From Cryptomeria japonica (taxonomy: Eukaryota; Streptophyta; Pinopsida; Cupressales; Cupressaceae), in the NCBI RefSeq assembly GCF_030272615.1, contig NC_081413.1, positions 448,180,538 to 448,238,537 of the forward strand: a stretch of 58,000 nucleotides of DNA, read 5' to 3'. The notes beneath the pieces were generated by a model that made no database searches, was not told the origin of the DNA, and saw only the letters and a list, made by a program, of their open reading frames with translations. The position numbers and the translations under genes were made by a program. Numbering within the stretch: the first letter of the stretch is position 1; each line of letters starts with the position of its first letter. Below are positions 23,328 to 35,339 of this stretch, one piece after another.

Positions 23328-24820
23328 TGTAGATCAGGAAATTGATAATCATCAAAACAATAGCAATTAGGACAACCACAAACCTAAAGATGCTATGAAA
23401 GCAATCCTAAATCTAATCAATGAAGACATAAAGACAAGATATTCAAATCAAATGAAATTGAAACAAACCGATGCAAATATCTCCTTCATGTGGCTCCATT
23501 GTTCTTCTTTCACCTTCAAATTTGATGTGGATCTCACCTACAAGTGCAAAATGCAAGTGGAAAGCAAGTTGTTGAGAGATGAAATTCGCAGTATAAGGTT
23601 ACTAAAAAATGTGGTTGATCTCCTTTGAAGAAACTCATCCAATTTATAGACAAATTGGAGAGAGGACAAGATTAGCATGAAGAGATTTGAAAGGAAATTC
23701 AAATCAAGAATGGCAAAATTATGACAAATGTATGACAATTTCTATGCAAGGTGTATGATAGATTATGACAAGATTGAAATGCCATTCCCATGACAAAAGG
23801 GAAGAGAGAAAATAGCCTCCATGATTGCAACAAATGGAAGCATAAACATAGGAGAAAATGAGGGAATGAAATTAGGGGAAATATTAGAAAAATTAAAGAA
23901 AATAGGAGAAATAGAAATTAGGAATTAGGATAAATTAGCAAATTAGAAAATTGAGGAAAAAGATGAAATAGAAATTAGGTGAATTAATTAATAGGTTTTC
24001 ATCCATTAATTAATTCATGAAAGAGACCTAGGACTAAATAAATTGATTTATTTAACCCACAAAGAAGAAGAAAAGGATTAAATGAACAAATCATAAAACC
24101 CTAGAAATAAGAGGACAAGGAATTAGGTCAAGACAACAAGAAATTAATGTAGGTTCGATCATGATTCTAATTGACAAAGGACCAATGTTGATAAATGATT
24201 GAGATTGGTTGACAAAAATCAATGACAAATTGACCAAGATTCACAAGGAGATCAAATTGATAGGCGCCAATTGATGAGGAACAATGACTAATCGATCCAA
24301 ATTGACATGATTGAAAAGGACAAGGATTGATGATGAATCGATCGCAAAATGACAAGATTGACAAGGACAAGGATCGATGACGAATCGATCGCAAAATGAT
24401 GAGATTGACAAGGACAAGGATCGATGATGAATCAATCGCAAAATGACAAGATTGACAAGTTGATAACCGCAAATGATTACTAACAAGCTAAAGATGATTG
24501 AAAGATTGACAAGAGGAGAAAACCCTAATTCTATCATCGATTAGGATTGACGATGTCCAAAATGATGATAAATGAGCACGCACCATGATGCGACAGGATA
24601 AGACCGACCAAAATCATGACTGAAGATTTCTATCGACAAGACCTAATTCTAAAGCGAGAAAAATGAGGAATGCAGAAGAAGGACTCAATGCTCGCAAATG
24701 ATAAAGACCAAGTGCGTAACATAGAAGAAATGTTAATGCAACACAAGAACCCTAAAATAAGGCAATGTGCCAATCTTAAAGTAGGACTCCACAAGCGTTG
24801 ACCATTTTTATATGTCTACA
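23328..24820 (-). repeat. Element G 3' LTR
   Basis: Matches 32994-34485. It contains three tandem 47-bp units (24313-24453) rich in ATCGATCG, where D has only one, and a TATA-like box (minus strand TATAAAT, 23642-23648) in the same context as in D. Confidence 0.93.
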
Positions 24821-24834
24821 TTTTGCCCCTCTTT
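24821..24834 (-). promoter_or_regulatory. Element G polypurine tract
   Basis: Minus strand AAAGAGGGGCAAAA immediately before the 3' LTR, identical to the PPT of D (53445-53458). Confidence 0.9.
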
Positions 24835-25064
24835 GAGACAATGTGATTCTAAGCGTTGTTTCAAAGAACAATAATGAAAATGCCCCAGACAATAACAATG
24901 ACATATGCATGCCCCCTCAAGGAATTGGCTGGAAAAATCCAGAAAAGAGGCCAAGTGATCGATAAGAATGACAAAAGATGATAGGTTCGAATGGATAAAA
25001 AATCGGAGGTCGGATGCACAAAGGACAAGTAGTGGAATGCACAAAAGACCACAACCATCATAAG

Positions 25065-25781
25065 ATGGAGATCATGCACGTCCATCTAGGTACTGAAAAA
25101 GATCTATATAGGAGATAAGGAGAAGGAAAAGAGTTCATTTGCACTAGCCAAAGTGGAGGAGTTGTTGCTCAGGAAAAAGGACCCTTTCAGAGAGATGAGC
25201 CAGATCCAGTAGATCATGAGTCATTGTAGGATATACCCATAGGGCAAGAGATAGATAGCATAGAGGAGATGCATGTATGTAGGGCCACCATAGCGAGTCA
25301 ACATGATTACATTGCTACATTGGAGAGACAAAATGCTATCTTGAGGACAGAGCACGATTAGTGGAGAGTAGAGAAGGAGCAGTGGTCAACTGAGAGGGAT
25401 ATGTTCAGAGTGGAGATAAATAGGCTGACAATGGCTCAAGATATAGTGATAGCCCAGGAATAGCAAGAAGAGCAGAGAGTGACCAAGTATGTTGGGTCAA
25501 TTAGGGATGCTAGTGTGCATGAGATGGCATAGGTGTTATTAGAGGCAGGAGATGAGATGCACCATTTGAGGACTCTATATGAGAGTGCAGTTCCACCAGA
25601 GTAGAGAGTAGCATCATATCAGTCATGATTGAGGACAGAGAGCAGGCCATGCTCTCAGAGGTTAGTGGGTAGCATGGGGGTGAGTGAACCTATGAGACCA
25701 CCACAGCCAGGACCAGGGATAGGAGGGGCTTCATCCTCGAGACATGGTAGGGATGAGGAGGATAGAGGGAGCACCCAGTGA
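25065..25781 (+). pseudogene. Antisense ORF in the 3' region of G (coiled coil, Pro/Gly-rich end)
   Basis: On the strand opposite to G, one frame runs from ATG 25065 to TGA 25779-25781 (239 codons). It holds seven stops (TAA 25116; TAG 25227, 25359, 25461, 25530, 25602; TGA 25626) but no frameshift; each stop is one C-to-T step from CAA, CAG or CGA. The product would have a charged coiled-coil middle (for example LERQNAILRTEHD) and a Pro/Gly/Arg-rich tail (PPQPGPGIGG). D lacks this segment. Extra antisense ORFs downstream of pol are known in Tat-lineage Gypsy elements, and this is probably one. Its function is unknown. Confidence 0.6.
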
Positions 25782-26182
25782 TAAAGGCATGTGCTCCTTA
25801 TGACAGAGACATATATAGTTTGACATTATGTACTTAGCCTGTGGGCCATACGTAGGACAGACAGTCCAATTTTGTACTCCGATATTTTTCTCTTTTTTTT
25901 TTTTTTTGATATATGATATGATATGCAGCTATATGTTGGGATGCAATGTGTTATGGCTTATGTTTACTTTCCATGTATGGATGTCTTATGCACTATCTAT
26001 GTACTATCTTGGGAACATGTATGAATGTTGTTTATGTTTTTGATGCATTTATAAGATGAAATGGATAAAATGCTTTGTATGGGCTTGATATAATGCAAAT
26101 GTACTAACCAATGAATGCAGGATGCAACTTTTTTTTATTTTTTATTTTTTAGAGATCAGAGAACTAGACCGAATAGACTGCC

Positions 26183-26392
26183 AAGACTGATGGAAGAAAT
26201 GTTAGTAAGAAGAAATTAGACAGAGGACAATTAGAGATGAAGGAAAACTTGCTTTTACAAATGCAGATAAGTAGGTGAGAACATTTATTTATTGTAGCAA
26301 AGCGGATGCAGAGCATCATGGCATTGAAGGCAAGAGCTAGAATGCAACCCCTTTTGCAAAAGATAGACACATCACACACAAGGAATGAGTGA
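26183..26392 (+). pseudogene. Antisense segment in G conserved with D
   Basis: Plus-strand frame from 26183 to TGA 26390 translates to a Lys-rich peptide sharing blocks such as LDRGQLEMKENLL and MALKARA(R/K)MQP with the antisense ORF of D (52921-53289), with one stop. Protein-level conservation in the antisense direction between two diverged elements suggests a real antisense gene; the 25065-25781 ORF may be another part of it. Confidence 0.5.
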
Positions 26393-28117
26393 AGCATCCT
26401 AGGGTGCATACATAAAGGGTCAAGGTTTGTGCGGCGTTCACAAAGTGACCGTACTTATCACAGACACCCAATGATATAGTTGCCCCAATTTGTGACAAAT
26501 ATTCCACAAATAGAAAACACAACAAAAAAAAAAAGAAAGGGACTATGAACCATCTCAGTCACTCTAAATCACTCAGTGACATCACCGAGCAACATAGGAA
26601 CATGATCAAAGCCAAAGATAAATTAGTAAAAAGATAAGATGCACAAATTCAACCAGGTCAAACAAACAGTCTGATCATCATTGTCAAAAGTGGAAAACAA
26701 GAATGATCATGGTGTCTGGTTTCAGGGAATGCGGTACCCCGTCGAAGATAGGAAACAGTCTGGTTTCGAGTATACCACACCCTATATAAGACCCATGATA
26801 ATGTTGACAAGGACCAATGGTAATGTTGATGCTATTTTGATTGATGTGACAACTGTGATCAGGTTGAATGCTTGCTTGGTCGAATAGTTCATCTGTTAAT
26901 GCGTGATTTCATTAAAGCACAATGTTTGATTGAGTGTCATTGGATGTACGCTCAGTGATCTGTCTATGCACAAAGGGGACCATTTATTGATAAAATGCAA
27001 AATTCCAAAGAAATTGTTTTTGGATTTTGATGTTTTTCACTTTGTAGGAATTTCAAGTTTTTTACAATTTTTTTGTTCATTCTTCAAGACTTTATTTGAC
27101 TTTTTAGGGATTTTTTTAAGGACATTATTTGATTTTTAGGGATTTTTTTCAGGACATTATATGATTTTTAGGGATTTTTCCCCTAATGTCTAGCAAGGCA
27201 AGGAATATGATAGGTGAATAAATAGGCTTTCTAAAATGTTGGTGGATAGAGGGAAGACAAAGGCCTTTTATCATGGAGACAATACCGATGCAATTTTCAA
27301 GGGCTATTGCGTGATGGGACAAGAGACTGGATATGACAATGTAAAGCAGTGACATGGCATGAGGGACATGTCAAGAGGTTTTTGAAACCATGTTTAAATT
27401 TTGCGTCCTTATGTCAGATCAAGATCAAGGAATGAAAAAGAGTGTATGGATAGTGATAAGATATGGATTGGATACGCAAGACCAAGAATGGATAAGGGAC
27501 ATGGACTGAAGGTCAGGATTGGCTAAGGGATAGTGGCAGAAAGTTGCAATAAGATAGGGAATATGGATGAAAGGTTATAATAATCAAATGGATAAATACC
27601 AAAAGCTATGATAGACTAAAAGCTGCAAACAAGATGTATGATGCTCATGATGATCCTCATCCTTGTCAAGATCAAAGGTGGAAAGGGAAACTAGACATGA
27701 GGGACAATAGGATATGAAGGGTAATGACAGGGGTTTGATAGGATAATGGAACAATGAAGGACAAAAGGATATGATAGGATAAAACCTATCCCCAAGTATA
27801 GTATGAAAGAAGTTCATAGATTACGCATGATGCCTATTTGCCAAGTTTTCATCATGGTACTTTCCCAAGGCACCTGTTTGCCAGGTTTTCAGCAGTGGAC
27901 GGATTATTTTTGCTTTACTTTTTTCTTTTGTCTTTTTTTTCTCACTTTTTTTTTTTGGATTTTGACATTTTAGTAAAAAATGGACACATGATAGGGGATG
28001 GAAGAAGGACTCAAACATATTTTTGTTTGGATAGTAGCCTTGAAAAGAATGGACCATGACCTTTAAAAGTATTCTCAAAGATGTTGGTAGGATAAGGACA
28101 TGGAAAAAGAGATGACT
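26393..28117 (-). other. Element G 3' region, non-coding, partly conserved with D
   Basis: No gene supported. It shares several blocks with D 51904-52920: a 30-bp block at 26770-26799 identical to the complement of D 52764-52793; a block with ATGCACAAAGGGG near 26967; runs of GGGATTTTT(TC)AGGACATT (27100-27180) matching the repeated unit of D 52340-52545; and a block at 27830-27895 matching D 52040-52105. The region between 25782 and 26182 is also non-coding and T-rich in places. Confidence 0.65.
26770..26799 (+). promoter_or_regulatory. 30-bp conserved box with antisense TATA motif (G copy)
   Basis: Contains CCTATATAAGACCC, a good plant TATA-box match pointing antisense to G. The whole 30 bp is identical, in reverse complement, to D 52764-52793, although flanking sequence has diverged. 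Function as a promoter is inference. Confidence 0.45.
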
Positions 28118-30814
28118 TTAAGGCAAGGATTTATGCAAAGGATGGGATCTAAGGGATTGAAGGATGGAAAATATGCATTGGATAATGGATAGGGTATTGG
28201 AAGAATTGGGCTTCACTGGATGGAAATGAAGGAAGATCAACATTAGAACGCACCTTGATGGGTGGTGGATTGATGGAGGAAAAATGGATCTTAGATTGTG
28301 AGATTTGGATGGAGGAATAGCTTGGGATTTTGGGACATAAGGGCCCAAAATGGATGAAGAAGGTGATGGAGGAACAAATTTGAGAGGGTTGGATGGAGGA
28401 ATAGAAAATTTGGATGCCAAGTTAGATGTTTCTTTAGGCTTTTGTGCTTCAAGGAGCCACTTAGGGATCCACATGGTTTTTTATTTTTCATGCTTTTGTG
28501 GTTCCTTGGAGTGCATTGCCAACACAAGGGATTTAGGAACCCATATAGATTTTAACTTTTGTTTTTGAGCAATGGACCTTTATGACCTTTTGGATTTTTC
28601 CTTTTCTTTATAGATCAAATTTTTCTTTATTTTGACATGTTGATTATATTGGACATGTTGATCCTTGAATACATGTGGATTTCTAGACTTAAGACTTTTA
28701 TACTTTGTATCCAAATTGCTTGGAGGGGGAAAGGAATGCATGGATGGATATGAATGAAATGGAGTTCTTTTGGATGGATGAAATTTACTCAAGGATTTGT
28801 GCCTTTGCTGACCTTGCATAGAGGACAAAGGAATATAAGGACCTAAGATGGATGGAAAGTATGATGGGAAAGGTGTATGTTTTGATTTTGATGGAGGGAT
28901 ACCAATGTCTTGAGAGTGAGTTGTGTAGACATGACCCTTAACATTTTCTTTCATATTGAGGAGTTCTTTCTTGTGAAGGTCTACCCCTTGGCCTTTATGA
29001 ATATCTTGACTTGTAGGATACTCTTTTCTTTTAGAGGAAGAGGCAAGTCCATTATTAGGTGGATATGATATGAGAGAAATAATGAGATCATGAAGTGGAT
29101 CAGATTGGACCAAAGAGGAAGAACCCATTGTTAATTTCAGGGGTTCATGAACATCTTGCACCATGTTAGAATCATGAGGGGGATTAGGATCATGAGGGGG
29201 AATAGGATTGTGAGGGGGACTAGGATCATATAGTGGACATGGTTCAATGACAGGCTCTTCAAGAGATGGAATGGGAGAAATAATGGGATCATCAAAAGAA
29301 ATGAGATCTTGGAGTGAATATGGAGCATTAAGACAAGGTGATGGAGGAACAAAATGATCTTTTGGAGGATTTAAAAGAATAATTTGAGGAAGATCATTGG
29401 AATCCTCTTTAAAGGTGCTTTGCTCTTGACTTTTAATGGGATCATTGGAAAGGATGGAAGGGATATCTTGATCTTTCTTAGGAAGTGGAATGTCAATGGG
29501 ATTTGAAAGGACATTGTGTTCTTGGATAGAATTGACAGGAATAAGTGAATCATTGTGAGTGTCTGGGGAAATGGGATCTTGGTCAACAATTGGATGGGAT
29601 GATAAGGTTTCAAGATCTTGATCTTCATCTATTTCAAGACACGTTTCTTCATGCTCTAAATTATCCTCTTGACATGGGGTTGGACTTTAGATATGCATGG
29701 GGGATTTTGGCAAGGGATTAATGCTTTGGCACGAAGGGGATGGAATTTGAATGGGACTCTCTAAAAGAGAAGCATTTGATGGCATTAAATCTTGCATTTC
29801 CAAATAGTACAAGGGATTTGTATAAATGAATTGATTAGCATATATTTCTATGGCAAACAATCCTTGGGAGGATGCATTATTTGATACATCATTTGGAGGC
29901 GATGGTGTAAATTGCTGTTGTGAAACTTCAAAATATGATGTAATGGGAGGGGAGGTGGAGGCAAATTGAGGGTCAAATTCTTGATGGATGGATGAGCCAT
30001 TGCTAGACATTGGTGTATGATTTTGATCATCCTTAGGAAAATCACTTAGGACTCTCTTTAAGATTTGTCTAATAAGGCCACCTTACTTTGGAGATGCATT
30101 TGAATCCTTGCAAGGTTTTGACATGATTGGATTTATATTTTTAACTTTCTTAGCAAGAATTTGGTCTTGGTTTGATGTCATGTTTTGATATTGGACTTGG
30201 TTCAATTGTTTTGACATGTTTGAAACTTGGGTTGGTGTGTGATGCAACCTTTGTTTTTGAATGTTTGGTTGTAGTTGTTGACATTGATATTCCACCATTG
30301 GTTGAACCATTTGTTGACATTGTATAGTTGGTTGGACATATTGTTGAAATTGGACCATTGGTTGTGTCTGTTGGAAATGTTCGAACTATTGAACAATTGG
30401 TTGTGATAGTTTAAAATGTGATTGATAGTAAACACCTTCTTGTTCTTGTTGTGGAGGCACATAATGTTGTTGTCTCTTTTATTGAAATTGTTTCATCATC
30501 TCTATTTGTGAGAGGAGAGATGGTATGTTTGATTGTTCGATAAGAGATCTTACATCAATTGGCTCAAAGTTTGGGTTTGGACCTTGAAATTTTTGAAATG
30601 TTTTGGACATTTGGGATCTAATCTTCTCACTATTTTTCACTTTTCATTCCAATATCTCCTTTCCTTGAGCTAGTTTCTCCTCTAGTTTTTGTATTTTGAC
30701 ATTTAAATCATCATGATAAGTTTGATCCAAGTTATGAGACATGTAGAGATTGGATTGACATGATTGATTGCTCAATTGTGATGACATGGCTTCATAAGAA
30801 GGTTGATACCTCAT
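28118..30814 (-). pseudogene. Element G sense ORF: ~900-codon Pro/Gln/Ser-rich protein replacing gag-pol
   Basis: On the minus strand one frame extends from ATG 30814 to the stop at 28118 (2,697 nt), broken by about a dozen stops with no evident frameshift: every open stretch (for example 30358-30083, 30010-29687, 29164-28580, 28474-28118) is in the same register. Order: a short coiled coil (KIQKLEEKLAQGKEIL) near 30700; a Gln-rich part (30500-30100); a Pro/Ser/Asp-rich part with tandem PPHDPN repeats (29166-29250); then Lys/Pro-rich parts with repeated SILGPY(I/V)P and W(V/I)PK motifs. No protease, RT, RNase H, integrase or zinc-knuckle motif, and no similarity seen to D gag. Family unknown; perhaps a packaging or nucleic-acid-binding protein. 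Confidence 0.68.
29166..29250 (-). repeat. 18-bp tandem repeat in the G ORF
   Basis: About four units of CATGAGGGGGATTAGGAT (plus strand), in frame and encoding PPHDPN-type hexapeptides. Confidence 0.85.
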
Positions 30815-32971
30815 TTAAACAAACATGTCACTATGAAATGCAACTAATGGGATTGACAAATGCAACCTAAAAGGATGACAATGCAACTAAATGTTTTTGG
30901 ACTTTTTGAATTTTTGGAACGATAACTAGATGCAACTAAATGCAATGAAAATGTGACCTTGCTTTGGACCTTTGAGTTTCTATGGTTTGATAATGTTATG
31001 CAACTAAGTGCAACCTATTTTTTTGTTATTATTTCAAGAATTTTTGGAAATGATATGCAATCTTAAGCAATGGTAATGCAACCTTTTTTGTTTTTTTTGT
31101 TTTTCGAGGTTTGGACAAACTTGTTGGAATGCAAACCTAAAGACTCAACCTTGGGAAGTTGAAATGAGGCCAAGACCTTACAGGACAAAGGACCAAATGA
31201 CAATAGGACAAATTGACAATGTCTCACCTATATGCTTGGATACTAAGCTAGGCTAGACAAAAATGATATTAGTGAAAGGACAAATTTTAGACAAGGTCAA
31301 GACTCCCTAACAGCAACTTATGGTATCATCCAAAGTTTTGATTTTTTAAGTTTGACAAACCAAATTTTTGAGACTAAATGCAGGAAGGCAATGATTATGA
31401 CAATGACTTAGGATATGACATGAAAATGATCTAAGGATATGATATGACAAGATGAAGCCAAGACAAGATGACAATACAATGATAAGGATATGTGAAGACC
31501 AATGACTTGGAATATGCAAAACACAACCTAGCACAGACCTAATTTTAGCATGACAAGGATGATGCACGAATGTCACCTAAATAGAAATCTAGCTTGGATA
31601 TGACAATGAAATGCAAACTTAGGGAAATGATTTTGAACCTAAGTGCAAAATGAGGACGCTTGCAATGAAAAGGACTAAAATGAAGGGAGATGACAATATG
31701 CCCTAGGACCTAAGTTGGACTATGCAAAACCTAGCCTAAAGTGACATGAATTTTCAAACAAAGATATTCAATGTTTTGACAAGCCATGTTCAAATGTTGG
31801 ATGAATACTTGGACAAATTTGGACTTTTGTTTGGATTTTATTTTGAATTGAAGGTTGTTGATTTTGAAAACCCAAGTTGATTATGAGCACTTTTGAAAGT
31901 TTGTTTTTGATTTAACTTTTGACAATCACGGAAGAAAAAATGTTTGTTTGACTTTGACTCAAGACAATCAAGCAAATTCACAACAAATCCTATGGTTGGC
32001 AAGGGCAATATCTGTTGAATCCTCTAACCATAAAATACAACACTCAGTCAGATAGCTAGACACTTTGTAGCACTAGCTCCCCCTTACAGTGCACTCACTT
32101 CTCAGGCATACCAAGCTTTGAGTTCAAGGGGCATCACTTCCCAAGAACTTGCTATCTCTAACTGAGGAGTACATGAGAGGTGTCTTCAGCATGCACATAT
32201 CACAATGCCTGAGCCAACAAATAGAAGGATTTTGGCCTCTAAAAACAAGAGATTCTAGTAAGGGCATCTGTTCGAGTGGGTATTGATCTGGTGAATAAAT
32301 CATCGCAATACCATTCCAGCACCCATTATCTACAGCTTTCATTGCATCCATAGTTATTTAGAGTGGTTCGAAAGAGCTTGGCTTTAGCCCATCACCACTT
32401 TGGGTCATTCCCTCTCACCAATGCCTGTGCAAAGTGCCAGGCAAATCGGGAGGCATGCCCAGTTCTAAGGGTTAAAACATGCAATCAAATTAAAAATAGA
32501 CAAAGCATGCATGGTGTTCATTAACCTTTAAGAAATGAAACGTGCAATTACTTTAAAAATCGCAAGCAAGATGTTTTAATGAGAGTCTTTGACCGCATCT
32601 TGCATAAGATTCGTTAGTAGTTTCAATTTTAGTCTTTGTCACATGTAACGCCAAGATGTTGCACAGAGAATTAGCACCAAAGAAAAACCAGAATGCAAGA
32701 AACAGAATGAAAACAAGCAAATTTGCAAGTAAAAACAACTGATTTCACCTCTATTTTTGGCCTTGCACAGGTGCAAAATGCCTCAACACAAGCTTTGAAC
32801 CAATCAACACAAGCACAAAAAACTCAAACATAGGCACAAAAAAATCAAACATAGGCATAGAAAATGTCAACACAGGCACAAAAGTGTCCAAAAAGCTTCG
32901 AGTCACCCTATTTCTTGAATTTTTCACTTGCAAATAGCTCAAAAGCACTCAAAACATGGTTAAGGGGTTAG
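30815..32971 (-). other. Element G leader between PBS and ORF
   Basis: No gene. On the minus strand the order of short blocks follows the D leader: a 21-22-bp minisatellite near the PBS (about 32801-32890, GCCTATGTTTGA-like units), a block around 32060-32180 matching D 42810-42860, and a block near 31230 matching D 43530-43560. Many TGCAACCTAA-like strings occur at 30840-31130. Confidence 0.7.
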
Positions 32972-32989
32972 TTCACATCGGGTTCACTA
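32972..32989 (-). promoter_or_regulatory. Element G primer-binding site (tRNA-Trp-like)
   Basis: Minus strand TAGTGAACCCGATGTGAA. It differs from the E site (TGGTGAACCCGACGTGAA) by two transitions and lies four bases inside the LTR end. Confidence 0.8.
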
Positions 32990-32993
32990 GAAA

Positions 32994-34485
32994 TGTAGAT
33001 CATGAAATTGAAAATCATCAAAACAATAGCAATTAGGACAACCACAAACCTAAAGCTGCTATGAAAGAAATCCCAATCCAATCAATGAAGACATAAAGAC
33101 AAGATATTCAAAGCAAATGAAATCAAAGCAAACTGACGCAGATATCTCCTTCATGTGGCTCCGTTGTTCTTCTTTCACCTTCAAATTTGATGTAGATCTC
33201 ACCTACAAGTGCAAAATCCAAGTGGAAAGCAAGTTGCTGAGAGATGAAATTCGCAGCATAAGGGTACTCAAAAATGTGACTGATCCCCATTGAAGAAACT
33301 CATCCAATTTATAGACAAACTAGAGAGAGGACAAGATTAGCATGAAGAGATTTGAAAGGGAATTCAATTCAAGAATGGCAAAATTATGACAAATGTATGA
33401 CAAATTCTATGCAAGTTGTATGACAAATTATGACAAGATTGAAATGCCATTCCCATGACAAAAGGGAAGAGATAAAATAGCCTCCATGATTGCAACAAAT
33501 GGAAGCATAAACATAGGAGAAAATGAGGGAATGAAATTAGGGGAAATATTAGAAAAATTAAAGAAAATAGGAGAAATAGAAATTAGGAATTAGGAGAAAT
33601 TAGCAAATTAGAAAATTGAGGAAAAAGATGAAATAGAAATTAGGTGAATTAATTAATAGGTTTTCATCCATTAATTAATTTATGAAAGAGACCTAGGACT
33701 AAATAAATAGATTTATTTAACCCACAAAGAAGAAGAAAAGGATTAAATGAACAATTCATAAAACCCTAGAAATAAGAGGACAAGGAATTAGGTCAAGACA
33801 ACAAGAAATTAATTTAGGTTTGATCATGATTCTGATTGAAAAAGGACCAATGTTGATAAATGATTGAGATTGGTTGACAAAAATTAATGACAAATTGACC
33901 AAGATTGACAAAGAGATCAAATTGATAGGCGCCAATTGACAAGGAAAAATGACTAATCGATCCAAATTGACATGATTGAAAAGGAAAAGGATCGATGACG
34001 AATCGATCGCAAAATGACAAGATTGACAAGGACAAAGATTGATGATGAATCGATCACAAAATGATGAGATTGACAAGGACAAGGATCGATGACAAATCGA
34101 TCGCAAAATGACAAGATTGACAAGTTGATAATCGCAAATGATTACTAACAAGCTAAAGATGATTGAAAGATTGACAAGAGGACAAAACCTTAATTATGTC
34201 ATCGATTAGGATTGACGATGTCCAAAATAATGATAAATGAGCACGCACCATGATGTGACAGGATAAGACCGACCAAAGTCATCACTGAAGAGTGCTATCG
34301 ACAAGACCTAATTCGAAAGCGAGAAAAATGAGGAATGAAGAAGAAGGACTCGATGCTCACAAATGATAAAGACCAAGTGCGCAACATAGAAGAAATGTTA
34401 ATGCGACACAAGAACCCTAAAATAAGGCAATGTGGTAATGTTAAAGTATGACTCCACAAGCGTTGACCATTTTTAGATGTCTACA
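32994..34485 (-). repeat. Element G 5' LTR with TATA box
   Basis: Matches 23328-24820. Three 47-bp tandem units lie at 33978-34118. The minus-strand TATAAAT box is at 33307-33313, in the context CTATAAATTGGATGA shared by all four LTRs of G and D. Confidence 0.93.
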
Positions 34486-34490
34486 TATAT

Positions 34491-35265
34491 AAATATGCAG
34501 ATCAAAAACTTAAGAATGTTGATAGACAATGATTGATGAGAGATTTATGATATAGTGAATCTCTACGTGGAAAGAGTTGATCAGTCTAAGTGTGATAGAA
34601 AATATTGAAGTGACTGAGTGTTGGAGAAGAACCGGTAAGGAAGGTTTAACCGACACGGGTTAAGGTAATTGATAAACTATTACAAAGTATAGCAGTCTAT
34701 TAAATCCGGCAACAAAGAGTAAAGGAGAGTAGAGTGATTTTTAGAAAAGATCCGGTAAGGTTGAAATTGATTTGTAGAGGGTTCAAAAAGTAAGAATAGA
34801 ATACTGGTAGAATAGAGAAGAAGTGAAATAGAAAATGAGTTTAACCGATAGAGTGAATAGTTTCCAGATGTTACAAAACTCATTTGTAACAAAGTGTTTA
34901 TCATTGTATTGATTTTATATCTCATTGTATTTCACTAAGTGGGTGCTCCTTGAGCTAGTGCTCAAAATAGAATAGGGGTTGGTGCTCCTTTGGGTAGCTA
35001 CCCATAAATTGCTAGGGGCTGGTGCTCCTTGGGTTGGTGCCCTAAACATTATAAAACTATTATTTTACTATGAGGATGGATTGGGGCAGTAGATCTCTAG
35101 CAGCATTTCTCACCAAGGTTTTTCCCACATTGGGTTTTCCTCGTATATCTAGTGTTATGCGATTGCATGTTAGTGCTTTCATTATCCTACCAGTTGTGCA
35201 CATTGTTTGAAATTGTTTATAATCACTAATTCACACCCTCTCTTAGTGTTATCTTGTGTTCTACA
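34491..35265 (+). repeat. Element F 5' LTR, 3' part
   Basis: Continues the LTR of F after G. It contains CCGGTAAGG-like motifs (34631-34760), three GGTGCTCCTT repeats between 34940 and 35040, and the CACCCTCTCTTAGTG box before the end CTACA. Confidence 0.85.
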
Positions 35266-35267
35266 AT

Positions 35268-35280
35268 TGGTATTAGAGCT
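35268..35280 (+). promoter_or_regulatory. Element F primer-binding site (initiator tRNA-Met)
   Basis: TGGTATTAGAGCT, a near match to the initiator tRNA-Met complement with C-to-T changes, two bases after the LTR end. Confidence 0.88.
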
Positions 35281-35339
35281 TAGGTTCCTTGTTTGTCAAA
35301 GCTTTCTCCAGCTTGGGTATATTCTGGTTTAAGAACACA

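Larger units (their letters stand above)
23328..34485 (-). mobile_element. Element G: 11.2-kb non-autonomous relative of D
   Basis: Minus-strand LTR element with perfect duplication TATAT (23323-23327, 34486-34490). Minus-strand ends are TGTAGACAT... and ...GATCTACA. LTRs (1,492-1,493 bp), the tRNA-Trp-like PBS, leader, PPT and 3' region are all similar to D, so both belong to one Gypsy family. Between leader and 3' region, however, there is no gag, protease, RT, RNase H or integrase; instead there is one unrelated ORF of ~900 codons. G is therefore a non-autonomous partner that could only have moved with proteins from a D-like element (inference). Confidence 0.92.

Noticed and set aside
24167-24537. 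Repetitive minus-strand ORFs in the G LTR (and 33756-34151)
   Set aside because: They are translations of the 47-bp tandem units in the LTR, with no conserved frame context.
29137-29628. Leu/Ile-rich minus-strand ORFs resembling membrane proteins
   Set aside because: They are in another frame of the Pro-rich G ORF. The hydrophobic look comes from reading its CCT/CAT-rich codons out of register.
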